A DNA stretch of 54,915 nucleotides from NCBI GenBank assembly GCA_946409935.1, contig CAMJYG010000007.1, forward strand, positions 1 through 54,915, read 5' to 3'. Source of the DNA: an uncultured Clostridium sp. GTDB lineage: Bacteria; Bacillota; Clostridia; TANB77; CAG-508. Under the pieces are notes generated by a model. That model was not told the origin of the DNA and did not search any database. It was given only the letters and a program-made list of their open reading frames with translations. Of the stretch, positions 34,803 through 41,861 are shown piece after piece. Made by a program: the position numbers and the translations under genes. Within the stretch, counting starts at the first letter, position 1; each line of letters opens with the position of its first letter.

Positions 34803-35123
34803 ATGAGTGTGCCGGTTGAATTCGAAAAGTATTTTTGGGATACTAAATTTGAAGAATTAGATAAAGAAAAGAATAAAAGGTATATAATATCAAGATTATA
34901 TTGTTATGGTGATTTAAATGAAATAAAATGGATAAAGCAGAATTATAGATTAGAAGATATTGAAGATGTTGCAAGAAACTCTCGAAATTTAAATCCAATA
35001 GTTGCAAATTATTTAAGGCAAAAATTCAATCTAAAAAAAGAACAGATGGCATATTATAAATGGTCAATATTAATGAATTATGAGTACTGGAGGTGTAATA
35101 CTAATGCATTGGGAAATAATTGA
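34803..35123 (+). CDS. DUF6922-like partner of the AbiEii-type protein
   Basis: A 106-aa protein with EKYFWDTKFEELDKEKNKRYII at the start, then IISRLYCYGDLNEIKWIKQNY and SRNLNPIVANYL. This pattern is that of small proteins encoded just before nucleotidyl-transferase AbiEii/AbiGii toxins in many Firmicutes. It overlaps the next gene by 20 nt, so the two are translationally linked. The ATG at 34803 directly follows GAGAGGGGA; the GTG at 34809 (VPVEFEKYF) is at better spacing and is a plausible true start. Probably the antitoxin or a regulatory partner; that is inference. Confidence 0.65.
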   Translation: MSVPVEFEKYFWDTKFEELDKEKNKRYIISRLYCYGDLNEIKWIKQNYRLEDIEDVARNSRNLNPIVANYLRQKFNLKKEQMAYYKWSILMNYEYWRCNTNALGNN

Positions 35124-35751
35124 TAAAAATAGGTTAAATTTATTAAAAAAAATTACAGAAACAATAAGTTTACAAAAATATTATATGATAGGTGGAACTG
35201 CATTATCAATACAATTAGGGTTAAGAGAGTCTTATGATTTTGATTTTTGTGTACCAGTAGAATTTAATAACGAAATGTTATTAAAAGAGTTACAATCTAT
35301 AGGAAAAATAGAAGTAAAACAAAATCAAAAAGGAACTTGTGATGTTATATTAAATGGTGTACAAGTAAGTTTCTTTTATTACCCCAATACAATATTACAG
35401 GATTTTGCAAAGGCAAAAGAAATCCCAAAATTAAGAATGGCAAGCGTATTGGATATTGCAGTAATGAAATTAGTTGCAATAGGTGGTAGAGGAGCTAAAA
35501 AAGACTTTTTTGATTTATATAATATAATAAAAGAAGGCAATATATCTATAGATGTTATGGCAAAAGGTTTAGTTGATAAATTTGGAAGAAACATTAACTA
35601 TGCGAATACAATAATGGGATTAAGTTATTTTGAGGATGCAGAACAAGAAATTTTGCCTAGAACATTTGTAAGATATGACTGGAATGAAATAAAAAAATTT
35701 TTTATAATATTTCAAAATGATTTTGAAAAAGAATTGGAAAAACTACAATAA
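35104..35751 (+). CDS. AbiEii/AbiGii-type nucleotidyltransferase toxin
   Basis: A 215-aa protein with the AbiEii fold signature MIGGTALSIQLGLRESYDFDF near residues 25-45 (the G-G-T-A and D-x-D nucleotidyltransferase motif) and KKDFFDLYNI further on. Family members are type IV toxin-antitoxin or abortive-infection toxins that transfer nucleotides, for example to tRNA. ATG 35104 follows GGAGGTG; a longer frame from 35080 has no such site. It overlaps the DUF6922-like gene and is followed by a terminator. Lies next to tRNA genes, a common accessory site. Confidence 0.8.
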   Translation: MHWEIIDKNRLNLLKKITETISLQKYYMIGGTALSIQLGLRESYDFDFCVPVEFNNEMLLKELQSIGKIEVKQNQKGTCDVILNGVQVSFFYYPNTILQDFAKAKEIPKLRMASVLDIAVMKLVAIGGRGAKKDFFDLYNIIKEGNISIDVMAKGLVDKFGRNINYANTIMGLSYFEDAEQEILPRTFVRYDWNEIKKFFIIFQNDFEKELEKLQ

Positions 35752-35755
35752 TATA

Positions 35756-35809
35756 TTTCAATAAAAAACTATATAGATATATTTTACCTATATAGTTTTT
35801 TTATTGAAA
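35756..35809. terminator. Bidirectional terminator
   Basis: TTTCAATAAAAAACTATATAG pairs with CTATATAGTTTTTTTATTGAAA; it follows the AbiEii-like gene and faces the 3' end of the minus-strand DUF4190 gene. Confidence 0.8.
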
Positions 35810-35829
35810 TTGAAATATAAAACAAAGTA

Positions 35830-36084
35830 TTAATACATTTGGCTTAAAACTAAGATTACACCTAAAGCTGAATTAATAAGTGTTAATACAAGTGTTATAA
35901 TAGATAAAATAATACCTGCTAAATTGATTCCATTTTTTTCTGTTTTTCTTGATATACACCCTAATATAAGACCTACAATTGTAACAGGGTAACCAAATAA
36001 AGGCAATAACCATGCTATAAGACCAACAAGACCTAATACTAAAGAAGCTATTGATTTACCGCTTGCTTTATTATTTTGTTCCAT
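35830..36084 (-). CDS. DUF4190-type small membrane protein
   Basis: About 84 aa: a short polar N-terminus (MEQNNKASGKSIASL), a first helix with GLVGLIAWLLPLFGYPV, a short loop GCISRKTEKNGINLAGI and a second helix. This is the DUF4190 pattern; function unknown. ATG 36084 has AAAGGGGGAT upstream; the more upstream ATG at 36117 lacks a good site. It is divergent from the second T4SS locus. Confidence 0.75.
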   Translation of the reverse strand: MEQNNKASGKSIASLVLGLVGLIAWLLPLFGYPVTIVGLILGCISRKTEKNGINLAGIILSIITLVLTLINSALGVILVLSQMY

Positions 36085-36218
36085 CTTGAAATCCCCCTTT
36101 TTAAAATATTTACACATTTAGTATAGTAAAATGGTCGAAAAATGTCAATTAAATAGGAAAATAATATAAAAAAATAATGAAAAATTTCAAGAAAATACAG
36201 AAAAATGCAAAAATAGCT

Positions 36219-36247
36219 TGAAAAATATGCTATTTTAATATATAATA
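36219..36247 (+). promoter_or_regulatory. Promoter of the pilin-paralogue operon
   Basis: TTGAAA (36219-36224), 17 nt, consensus TATAAT (36242-36247), about 33 nt before the first pilin-like gene. Confidence 0.8.
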
Positions 36248-36279
36248 AGTATAAGATTGTTTGTATAAAGGAAAAAAAT

Positions 36280-36645
36280 ATGAAAAAAGTATTAAAAAAA
36301 TTTAAAATAATAATGTTTATATTAACAATTAGTCTTATTATATTAAGTACATCGGTATATTCTGTGGATTATAGTAAAGTAATAAATCCGGAAGATTATA
36401 CACCAACAGATATAACAAATCCAGGAAAAATATTAACAGTAGGAAATACAATAATTGGTGCAATGCAATTTATAGGAAGCATTTTATCTGTAGTTGTTTT
36501 AATTGGGCTTGGTATAAAGTTTATGATTGGAAGTGCAGAAGAAAAAGCAGAATATAAAGAATCATTTAAGCCTTATATAATTGGAGCAGTAATGGTATTT
36601 TCTATAACTAATTTCTTAGGAATCTTAAGTGATATATTAAGCTAA
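36280..36645 (+). CDS. VirB2/TrbC-like pilin subunit, paralogue 1
   Basis: A 121-aa protein: an N-terminal hydrophobic signal-type helix, a short polar region with NPEDYTPTDI, then two hydrophobic helices joined by GIKFMIGSAEEKAEYKESFK, and a final YIIGAVMVFSI helix. The linker motif and PYxIGAV block recur in the next three genes. This is the plan of Gram-positive TrbC/VirB2-like (Mbov_0395-type) conjugation pilins. A clean AAAGGAAAA site and ATG are present. It lies 13 nt before paralogue 2. Confidence 0.75.
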   Translation: MKKVLKKFKIIMFILTISLIILSTSVYSVDYSKVINPEDYTPTDITNPGKILTVGNTIIGAMQFIGSILSVVVLIGLGIKFMIGSAEEKAEYKESFKPYIIGAVMVFSITNFLGILSDILS

Positions 36646-36658
36646 AGGAGGAAATTTT

Positions 36659-37087
36659 ATGAATAAAATAGTGAAAATAACCTTTTTTATATTAATATTT
36701 ATCTGCTTGGGATTTACCATATCTTATGGTGATACTTCTCAAGAGTGGTGGGGATTTGGTCCTAGACCAGATTTTGTTGAACCACACTATGATCCAAGCA
36801 CTAGAGATAGAGATGATGATGTTTTTGACATAAGAGACTTAACAGGTTCAAACTTTAGCAATCAAGAGACATTAGACTTAGGAAATAAGATAGTAACAAT
36901 ACTTAGTGTAATAGGCTCAGTTACATCAGTAATAGTATTGATAGTATTAGGTCTAAAATATATGACAGGAACTGTAAGTCAAAAAGCTGATTACAAAAAG
37001 ACTTTAATACCTTATGTAATTGGAGCCGTTCTGGTATTTGCAGCTTCAGCAATTGCTGGGGCAATATATAATGCAATACCAAAGTAA
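36659..37087 (+). CDS. VirB2/TrbC-like pilin subunit, paralogue 2
   Basis: A 142-aa protein with an N-terminal signal-type helix, then a longer polar, Asp/Arg-rich stretch (WWGFGPRPDF ... STRDRDDDVFDIRDL) absent from its paralogues, then the shared core: VLGLKYMTGTVSQKADYKKT, PYVIGAV and a C-terminal AGAIYNAIPK. ATG has AGGAGG at proper distance. The extended polar domain suggests a subunit with a different exposed surface, such as a tip or minor pilin; that is inference. Confidence 0.75.
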   Translation: MNKIVKITFFILIFICLGFTISYGDTSQEWWGFGPRPDFVEPHYDPSTRDRDDDVFDIRDLTGSNFSNQETLDLGNKIVTILSVIGSVTSVIVLIVLGLKYMTGTVSQKADYKKTLIPYVIGAVLVFAASAIAGAIYNAIPK

Positions 37088-37145
37088 AAATGTTTTTAAT
37101 GTTATAATTATAAATAATAATACAAAAATGAAAGGAGTAATAATT

Positions 37146-37526
37146 ATGAAAAAAAGTTTAATAACAAAAGCAGTTGCTTTAGCAATCATGGTAGTAAGTA
37201 TACTAACATTATCTTGTAGTTTATTTGAATCAAATGCAGCTATTACAGGAGCTGTAGATCCATCAAATATTACAGGAACAACTGATAACACTAATACAGA
37301 TTCTATAGTAAATCTTGGAAATAAAGCTGTAACTATAATTTCTGCAATTGGTTCTGTTGTAGCTGTAATCGTATTAATAGTATTAGGTTTAAAATACATG
37401 ATGGGAAGTACAGAAGAAAAAGCAGAATACAAGAAGACTTTAATGCCATATGTAATTGGTGCAGTATTTATATTTGCTGCTTCAGTTATTGCCGGAGCAA
37501 TATATGGATTTGCAAACAACTTATAG
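37146..37526 (+). CDS. VirB2/TrbC-like pilin subunit, paralogue 3
   Basis: A 126-aa protein: signal-type N-terminus (MKKSLITKAVALAIMVVS), a short Thr/Asn/Asp-rich exposed part after a likely cleavage near SNAAIT, then IVLGLKYMMGSTEEKAEYKK, PYVIGAVFIFAAS and an AGAIYGFANNL end. ATG 37146 follows AAAGGAG; a longer frame from 37020 overlaps paralogue 2 and is rejected. It is followed by a terminator, so paralogues 1-3 form one transcript. Its compact form suggests the major pilin. Confidence 0.8.
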   Translation: MKKSLITKAVALAIMVVSILTLSCSLFESNAAITGAVDPSNITGTTDNTNTDSIVNLGNKAVTIISAIGSVVAVIVLIVLGLKYMMGSTEEKAEYKKTLMPYVIGAVFIFAASVIAGAIYGFANNL

Positions 37527-37541
37527 TAAATAATAAAGAAT

Positions 37542-37576
37542 AAAAGGGGTAATGTATAGTCTACATTACCTTTTTT
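37542..37576 (+). terminator. Terminator after pilin paralogue 3
   Basis: AAAAGGGGTAATGTA pairs with TACATTACCTTTTTT with a short loop; the T run completes a standard intrinsic terminator. Partial read-through could set pilin excess over the downstream machinery. Confidence 0.85.
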
Positions 37577-37676
37577 GACGTATGATTTTTTACACTTACT
37601 AATATAATGATAAGTAGTTAAAAATTCAAAGCTATAAAATATGGTAACATAAATAAATTTTTATTTTTGTAAAATA

Positions 37677-37705
37677 TTGAAAAAATACCGCAAATATTGT
37701 ATAAT
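37677..37705 (+). promoter_or_regulatory. Promoter of the downstream T4SS operon
   Basis: TTGAAA (37677-37682), 17 nt, TATAAT (37700-37705); identical boxes and spacing to the promoter at 36219. Confidence 0.8.
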
Positions 37706-37764
37706 TAAGGTAATATGTGATTTTAGAAAATAATAATATTTTTTAGGAAAGGAAACAAAGAATT

Positions 37765-38166
37765 ATGAAAAATAAAGTTAGAAAAATATTAATTTTATTA
37801 TTTATTATATGCATAATACCAATACAAAGTTTTGCGGATACACCTGCGACAGGTGGAACAGCCTCAATAGATGATATATTTGAAGATGGGGATAAGTTTT
37901 TAAATAATGTTAAACCATATGGACAGGTTTTAAATACAGAAGCATTAGAACAATTTTCAAAAGATTTGTATAATTATATTTTAGCAATAGGTATGGTAAT
38001 AGCTGTTATAGTAGGAACATATTTAGGCATTAAGTTTATGGTTTCTCCATTAGAAGAAAAAGCTAAAGTTAAAGAAACATTAACAGTATATGGCGTAGGG
38101 TGTGCAGTATTGTTTGGTGGATTTACAATATGGAAGGTAGTTGTAACAGTACTTGAAAGTTTATAA
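37765..38166 (+). CDS. VirB2/TrbC-like pilin-type subunit, paralogue 4
   Basis: A 133-aa protein with a signal-type N-terminus ending near SFADTPA, a Gly/Asp-rich exposed stretch, a helix (YILAIGMVIAVIVGTYLGIK), the linker FMVSPLEEKAKVKETL and a last helix. The linker is a divergent form of the EEKAEYKKTL motif of paralogues 1-3. It has its own promoter and lies upstream of PrgI and VirB4, so it may be the system's intrinsic VirB2 while the other three are structural pilins. Confidence 0.7.
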   Translation: MKNKVRKILILLFIICIIPIQSFADTPATGGTASIDDIFEDGDKFLNNVKPYGQVLNTEALEQFSKDLYNYILAIGMVIAVIVGTYLGIKFMVSPLEEKAKVKETLTVYGVGCAVLFGGFTIWKVVVTVLESL

Positions 38167-38303
38167 AACTATTACAAATATGTTACGTTATAGTTACATT
38201 TATATTAATTTGTAGAAAAAAGTTTAAAAAAAGGCAATAAACTGGTATAATTAAAAGAGAGTTTATAAGTATTTTATTGAGCAAAAAAGGGAGGAATTTT
38301 AGT

Positions 38304-38645
38304 ATGGGAACATATAAAATACCAAGGAATACTAAAGGTGAAGGAAGAATTTTATATATTTTTTCTACAAAAGCATTAATTTATACAATTGTTGCAGCAT
38401 TAATAGGCGGACTTTTTTACTTGATTTTTGATGCAATAGGATTAACAAGTGTAGGTCTTATAATAGTAGTATTATTTGGAGTAATAGGTTTTTCAATTGG
38501 AACATTTAAAGTTCCTAAAATTGGTTCAAGCAAATTTTTTAGAGATATTAGTGGAGAGAATATTGATGATATTATAAAAAGATATATTAAATTTAAAAGT
38601 AAAAAAAATAAAATATATACTTTATATACAAAGGAAGAAGAATAG
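38304..38645 (+). CDS. PrgI family T4SS membrane protein
   Basis: A 113-aa protein: N-terminal MGTYKIPRNTKGEGRIL, two hydrophobic helices, then GTFKVPKI ... FFRDISGENIDDIIKRYIKF. This PrgI arrangement directly precedes the VirB4 genes in Gram-positive systems. ATG 38304 follows GGGAGG; an earlier TTG at 38277 lacks a site. An extended -10 (TGGTATAAT, 38246-38254) may give it an additional promoter. Confidence 0.7.
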   Translation: MGTYKIPRNTKGEGRILYIFSTKALIYTIVAALIGGLFYLIFDAIGLTSVGLIIVVLFGVIGFSIGTFKVPKIGSSKFFRDISGENIDDIIKRYIKFKSKKNKIYTLYTKEEE

Positions 38646-38699
38646 GGTTGAAAAATAATTATATTTTTTTCAATCATATTTATATCCTAGAAAGGAATG
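38645..38699 (+). repeat. Short RBS-carrying palindromic repeat
   Basis: GGTTGAAAAATAATTATA pairs with a TTTTTTTCAATC arm; the tail TATCCTAGAAAGGAATGAG provides the ribosome binding site of the next gene. A reduced form of the family, starting at the last base of the PrgI stop codon. Confidence 0.7.
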
Positions 38700-38707
38700 A
38701 GATTAAA

Positions 38708-39931
38708 ATGGATCAAAACCAAATAACAAATTTATTAACAACTTTATTGTCTGTTTTTATAGTTGTATTATTTGTTTTAATTTTTATTTATATAATGATA
38801 GCTTTAAAAAACAGAAAAGGAAAAAGTGCAAAGGTTAGTATTTCTAAAGAGGGAAATAGTACAAATAAAACTGAAACAATAGGTACTACTAAAAGTGTAT
38901 ATGATTTTATAGAATTTGAAGATGTACAAGATAACATGATAATACAAAAAGGAAAATTTAAATACTTAATGGTTGTTGAGTGTCAGGGAATTAATTATGA
39001 CTTAATGTCTAATTTAGAAAAAAATGGAGTTGAAGAAGGTTTTTTACAATTTTTAAACTCACTAAGACATCCTGTTCAACTATATGTTCAAACAAGAACT
39101 GTAAATCTTGAAAATAGTATAAATACATATAAAAATAGATTAGCAGAAATAGAAGCCGAATTGTATAAAAAGAATCAAGAATATGATTCAATTAAAGATG
39201 ATCCAAATATTCCTGATGGGCAAAAGCAAAAAAGTTTTTATGCTGCAGTAAAACAGAATAATTTATATGAATATGGAAAAGACATAATTGCAAATACACA
39301 AAGAATGAGTTTAAATAAGAATATTTTAAATAAAAAATATTATGTAATAGTACCATATTATCCAACAGATTTAGGTGAAAATAAATTTGACGAATATGAA
39401 ATTAGAAATATTGCATTTTCTGAGTTATATACAAGAGCGCAATCAGTAATAAGAACGCTATCTGGCTGTGGAGTTAAAGGAAAAATATTAAATTCAAGAG
39501 AATTAATTGAGTTATTATATTTTGCATACAATAGAGATCATGCAGAAGAATTTAGCTTAGATAAGGCAATTCAAGCACAATATGATAAATTATATACAAC
39601 ATCTGAAGATGTATATCAGAAAAAAATAAGAGAATTGGATCAAAAGATTGAAGAAGCTGCAATAGAAAAAGCAAGAGAAAAAGTTGAAATTGCTAAATCA
39701 GAAACTGAAAAAGAAGCTATAAAGAAAAGACAAGAAATGGAAGACATGATAGATGAAATTGCTAAAATAGTTTTAGAAGCTAACAGAGAGTATATAGGTG
39801 ATGAAGTTACAGATAAAGCAAAAGAAAAAGTTGATGAAGATACTAAAAAAAGAGAAAAAACATTAAAAAAGGAGGGAAAGGTTAATGCTAAAGAAGAAAA
39901 AACAAGAACAAGAAGAGCAAGTAGTAAATAA
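38708..39931 (+). CDS. Membrane-anchored T4SS protein resembling a detached VirB4 N-terminal domain
   Basis: A 407-aa protein: a membrane helix at residues ~15-35, a folded region with YDFIEFEDVQDNMIIQKGKF and YLMVVECQGINYDLMS similar to the N-terminal part of VirB4/TraC ATPases, then long Lys/Glu-rich helices that are probably coiled coil, especially residues ~300-400. It lacks a P-loop. The VirB4 gene overlaps its 3' end by 47 nt. The same split arrangement occurs in the left locus (13373-13963), so the separation is systematic. Likely partner or membrane anchor of VirB4. Confidence 0.7.
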   Translation: MDQNQITNLLTTLLSVFIVVLFVLIFIYIMIALKNRKGKSAKVSISKEGNSTNKTETIGTTKSVYDFIEFEDVQDNMIIQKGKFKYLMVVECQGINYDLMSNLEKNGVEEGFLQFLNSLRHPVQLYVQTRTVNLENSINTYKNRLAEIEAELYKKNQEYDSIKDDPNIPDGQKQKSFYAAVKQNNLYEYGKDIIANTQRMSLNKNILNKKYYVIVPYYPTDLGENKFDEYEIRNIAFSELYTRAQSVIRTLSGCGVKGKILNSRELIELLYFAYNRDHAEEFSLDKAIQAQYDKLYTTSEDVYQKKIRELDQKIEEAAIEKAREKVEIAKSETEKEAIKKRQEMEDMIDEIAKIVLEANREYIGDEVTDKAKEKVDEDTKKREKTLKKEGKVNAKEEKTRTRRASSK

Positions 39932-41861
39932 GCCAAAAACAAATCTGCTAAAAAGAACTACTATAAAAGAATTAATTGCGCCTTCTGGAATAGATGCTTC
40001 AAGCTTAGATCATTTAGAAATAATTTCTAATGTAAAAAAATATGCAAGAAGTTTTTTAATAACAACTTTACCTAGAATGACAACTTTCCCTGAATTATTT
40101 TGGGACTTATACATGTTTGGAGATGTAAATACATCTATATTTATAAATCCAATATCAGAAGCTAGGTCACAGAATGAATTAAATAGAGTTATAAATGAGT
40201 TAGAAACAGAAAGAATTATAGCACAAGATAAAGGAAATATAAACAGAGAAAGTACTTTAACTCAAAAGAGGCTAGAAACAGAGCAATTAAGAGATGAAAT
40301 TGCAGCAGGTTTTAATAAATTATTTGAAGCATCTATTGTGGCTACATTATTTGCATACAACATGGAAGATTTGGACAAATTTACACGATTACTTACAACA
40401 GAAATGTCAAAAAATTTAGTAGATATAAAAAGTGCTTGGGGGTTACAAGAAGAAGGTTTTCAAAGTAATTTGCCATTAATGCAAGATAAAGTAAAAAAAG
40501 TACATACATTTGATAGAAGATCAATGGGAACGGTATTTCCATTTACTACTTCAGAAATAGGACATCCTACGGGAGTGCCACTTGGATTTAATAAGCAAAC
40601 AGGAACACCAATTTTATTTGATAATTTCCATTCATCATTAACTAATTATAATATGGTTATTTTTGCAAAGTCTGGTGCTGGTAAATCCGTAACTATGAAG
40701 ACATTAATTTCAAGATCAAGTGTACTTATGGGAATAGAAAGTTTAGCACTAGATGCAGAAGGTGAGTATTCAATAGTTGCTGAAAGCTTGGGTGGAATAA
40801 ATGTTGTACTTAGCCCAAATTCTAAAACAATAATAAACCTATTTGACATTGAATCTGAAAAAATTAAAGATGAAATTACAGGAAAAGAAAGAATTGTTGT
40901 AAACGTTGAAAATAAGGTTGAAGACGTTACGCAAGCTTTACTTACAATGGCAAGAGGAAGTACAAGAAGTACAGAGGTAAATGAGCTTACAAAGCAAATA
41001 ATTGCAGAGGCAGTTGCAGAAGAATATGCTGCAATTGGAATAAATAATAACCCTAATAGCTTATTTGAAGAAGGTAGCGAATTTAATACAAATGAAAGAT
41101 TATATAGACAAAAGAAAAAAATGCCAACAATCGGAAGTTGGTATAAAAGAATTCAAAAAAAGGCACAAGACAATAATAATTCAGACTATAATTTTCATTA
41201 TAGTTACTTGTTAAAGGTAATGAAGCAATACATAAGAGAATATGATGGTCAAATGGCATACTTTGATGGACAATCAACATTTGAATTATTAGATGGAGCA
41301 CCATTTATAAACTTAGACATATCTCAACTAGAAGAAAGATTTGCAAGACCATTAGCACAGCAAATATTACTTTCATGGATATGGGAAAAATACGTAAAGA
41401 AAAATAGTGAAGATAGAAGAAAAGCTAGAAAAAAGAGAGTATTAGTAGATGAGGCTTGGATGTTATTGCCATTCCCAGAGGCTGTTGACTTTTTAAATAA
41501 AATGGCTAGACGTGCTAGAAAAAGAAATGTTTCGCTTGCAATAATTTCACAAAGATTCCAAGACTTTTATGAAAATCCAGAAGCACAAGCAGTTTTAACA
41601 TCATCAGATACTAAACTTTTCTTAGCACAAGATAAATCTGAAATACAATATTTAAGAGAAGTATTCAAATTAAGTGAAGGTGAAGCTGAATTCTTAGTAA
41701 CTTGCCTTGTTGGAGAAGGACTTCTAAAAGTTGGTGCAGATTCTGCAATTATACAAATTACTCCAACTAGAAAGGAATTTGAATTTGTTGAAACTAACTT
41801 AAATAAAATGGTTCAGATGAAAAAAAATAAAGAGGAGAATAATTATTATGGAAATACTTAA
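39885..41861 (+). CDS. VirB4-type T4SS ATPase
   Basis: A 658-aa ATPase. Seen: an N-terminal part with RSFLITTLPRMTTFPELF, Walker A FAKSGAGKSVTM near residue 262, ALDAEGEYS after it, Walker B RVLVDEAWMLL near 520, the ISQRFQDF motif and the C-terminal GEGLLKVGADSAIIQI. ATG 39885 follows GGAGGGAAAGG. It overlaps both neighbours, as expected for stoichiometric subunits. It is distinctly different from the left-locus VirB4 and closer to TraE/TrsE-type ATPases. Confidence 0.92.
   Translation: MLKKKKQEQEEQVVNKPKTNLLKRTTIKELIAPSGIDASSLDHLEIISNVKKYARSFLITTLPRMTTFPELFWDLYMFGDVNTSIFINPISEARSQNELNRVINELETERIIAQDKGNINRESTLTQKRLETEQLRDEIAAGFNKLFEASIVATLFAYNMEDLDKFTRLLTTEMSKNLVDIKSAWGLQEEGFQSNLPLMQDKVKKVHTFDRRSMGTVFPFTTSEIGHPTGVPLGFNKQTGTPILFDNFHSSLTNYNMVIFAKSGAGKSVTMKTLISRSSVLMGIESLALDAEGEYSIVAESLGGINVVLSPNSKTIINLFDIESEKIKDEITGKERIVVNVENKVEDVTQALLTMARGSTRSTEVNELTKQIIAEAVAEEYAAIGINNNPNSLFEEGSEFNTNERLYRQKKKMPTIGSWYKRIQKKAQDNNNSDYNFHYSYLLKVMKQYIREYDGQMAYFDGQSTFELLDGAPFINLDISQLEERFARPLAQQILLSWIWEKYVKKNSEDRRKARKKRVLVDEAWMLLPFPEAVDFLNKMARRARKRNVSLAIISQRFQDFYENPEAQAVLTSSDTKLFLAQDKSEIQYLREVFKLSEGEAEFLVTCLVGEGLLKVGADSAIIQITPTRKEFEFVETNLNKMVQMKKNKEENNYYGNT

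Noticed and set aside
37046-37519. A 157-aa minus-strand ORF over the third pilin gene
   Set aside because: Antisense of a real gene with signal peptide and ribosome binding site; no support of its own.
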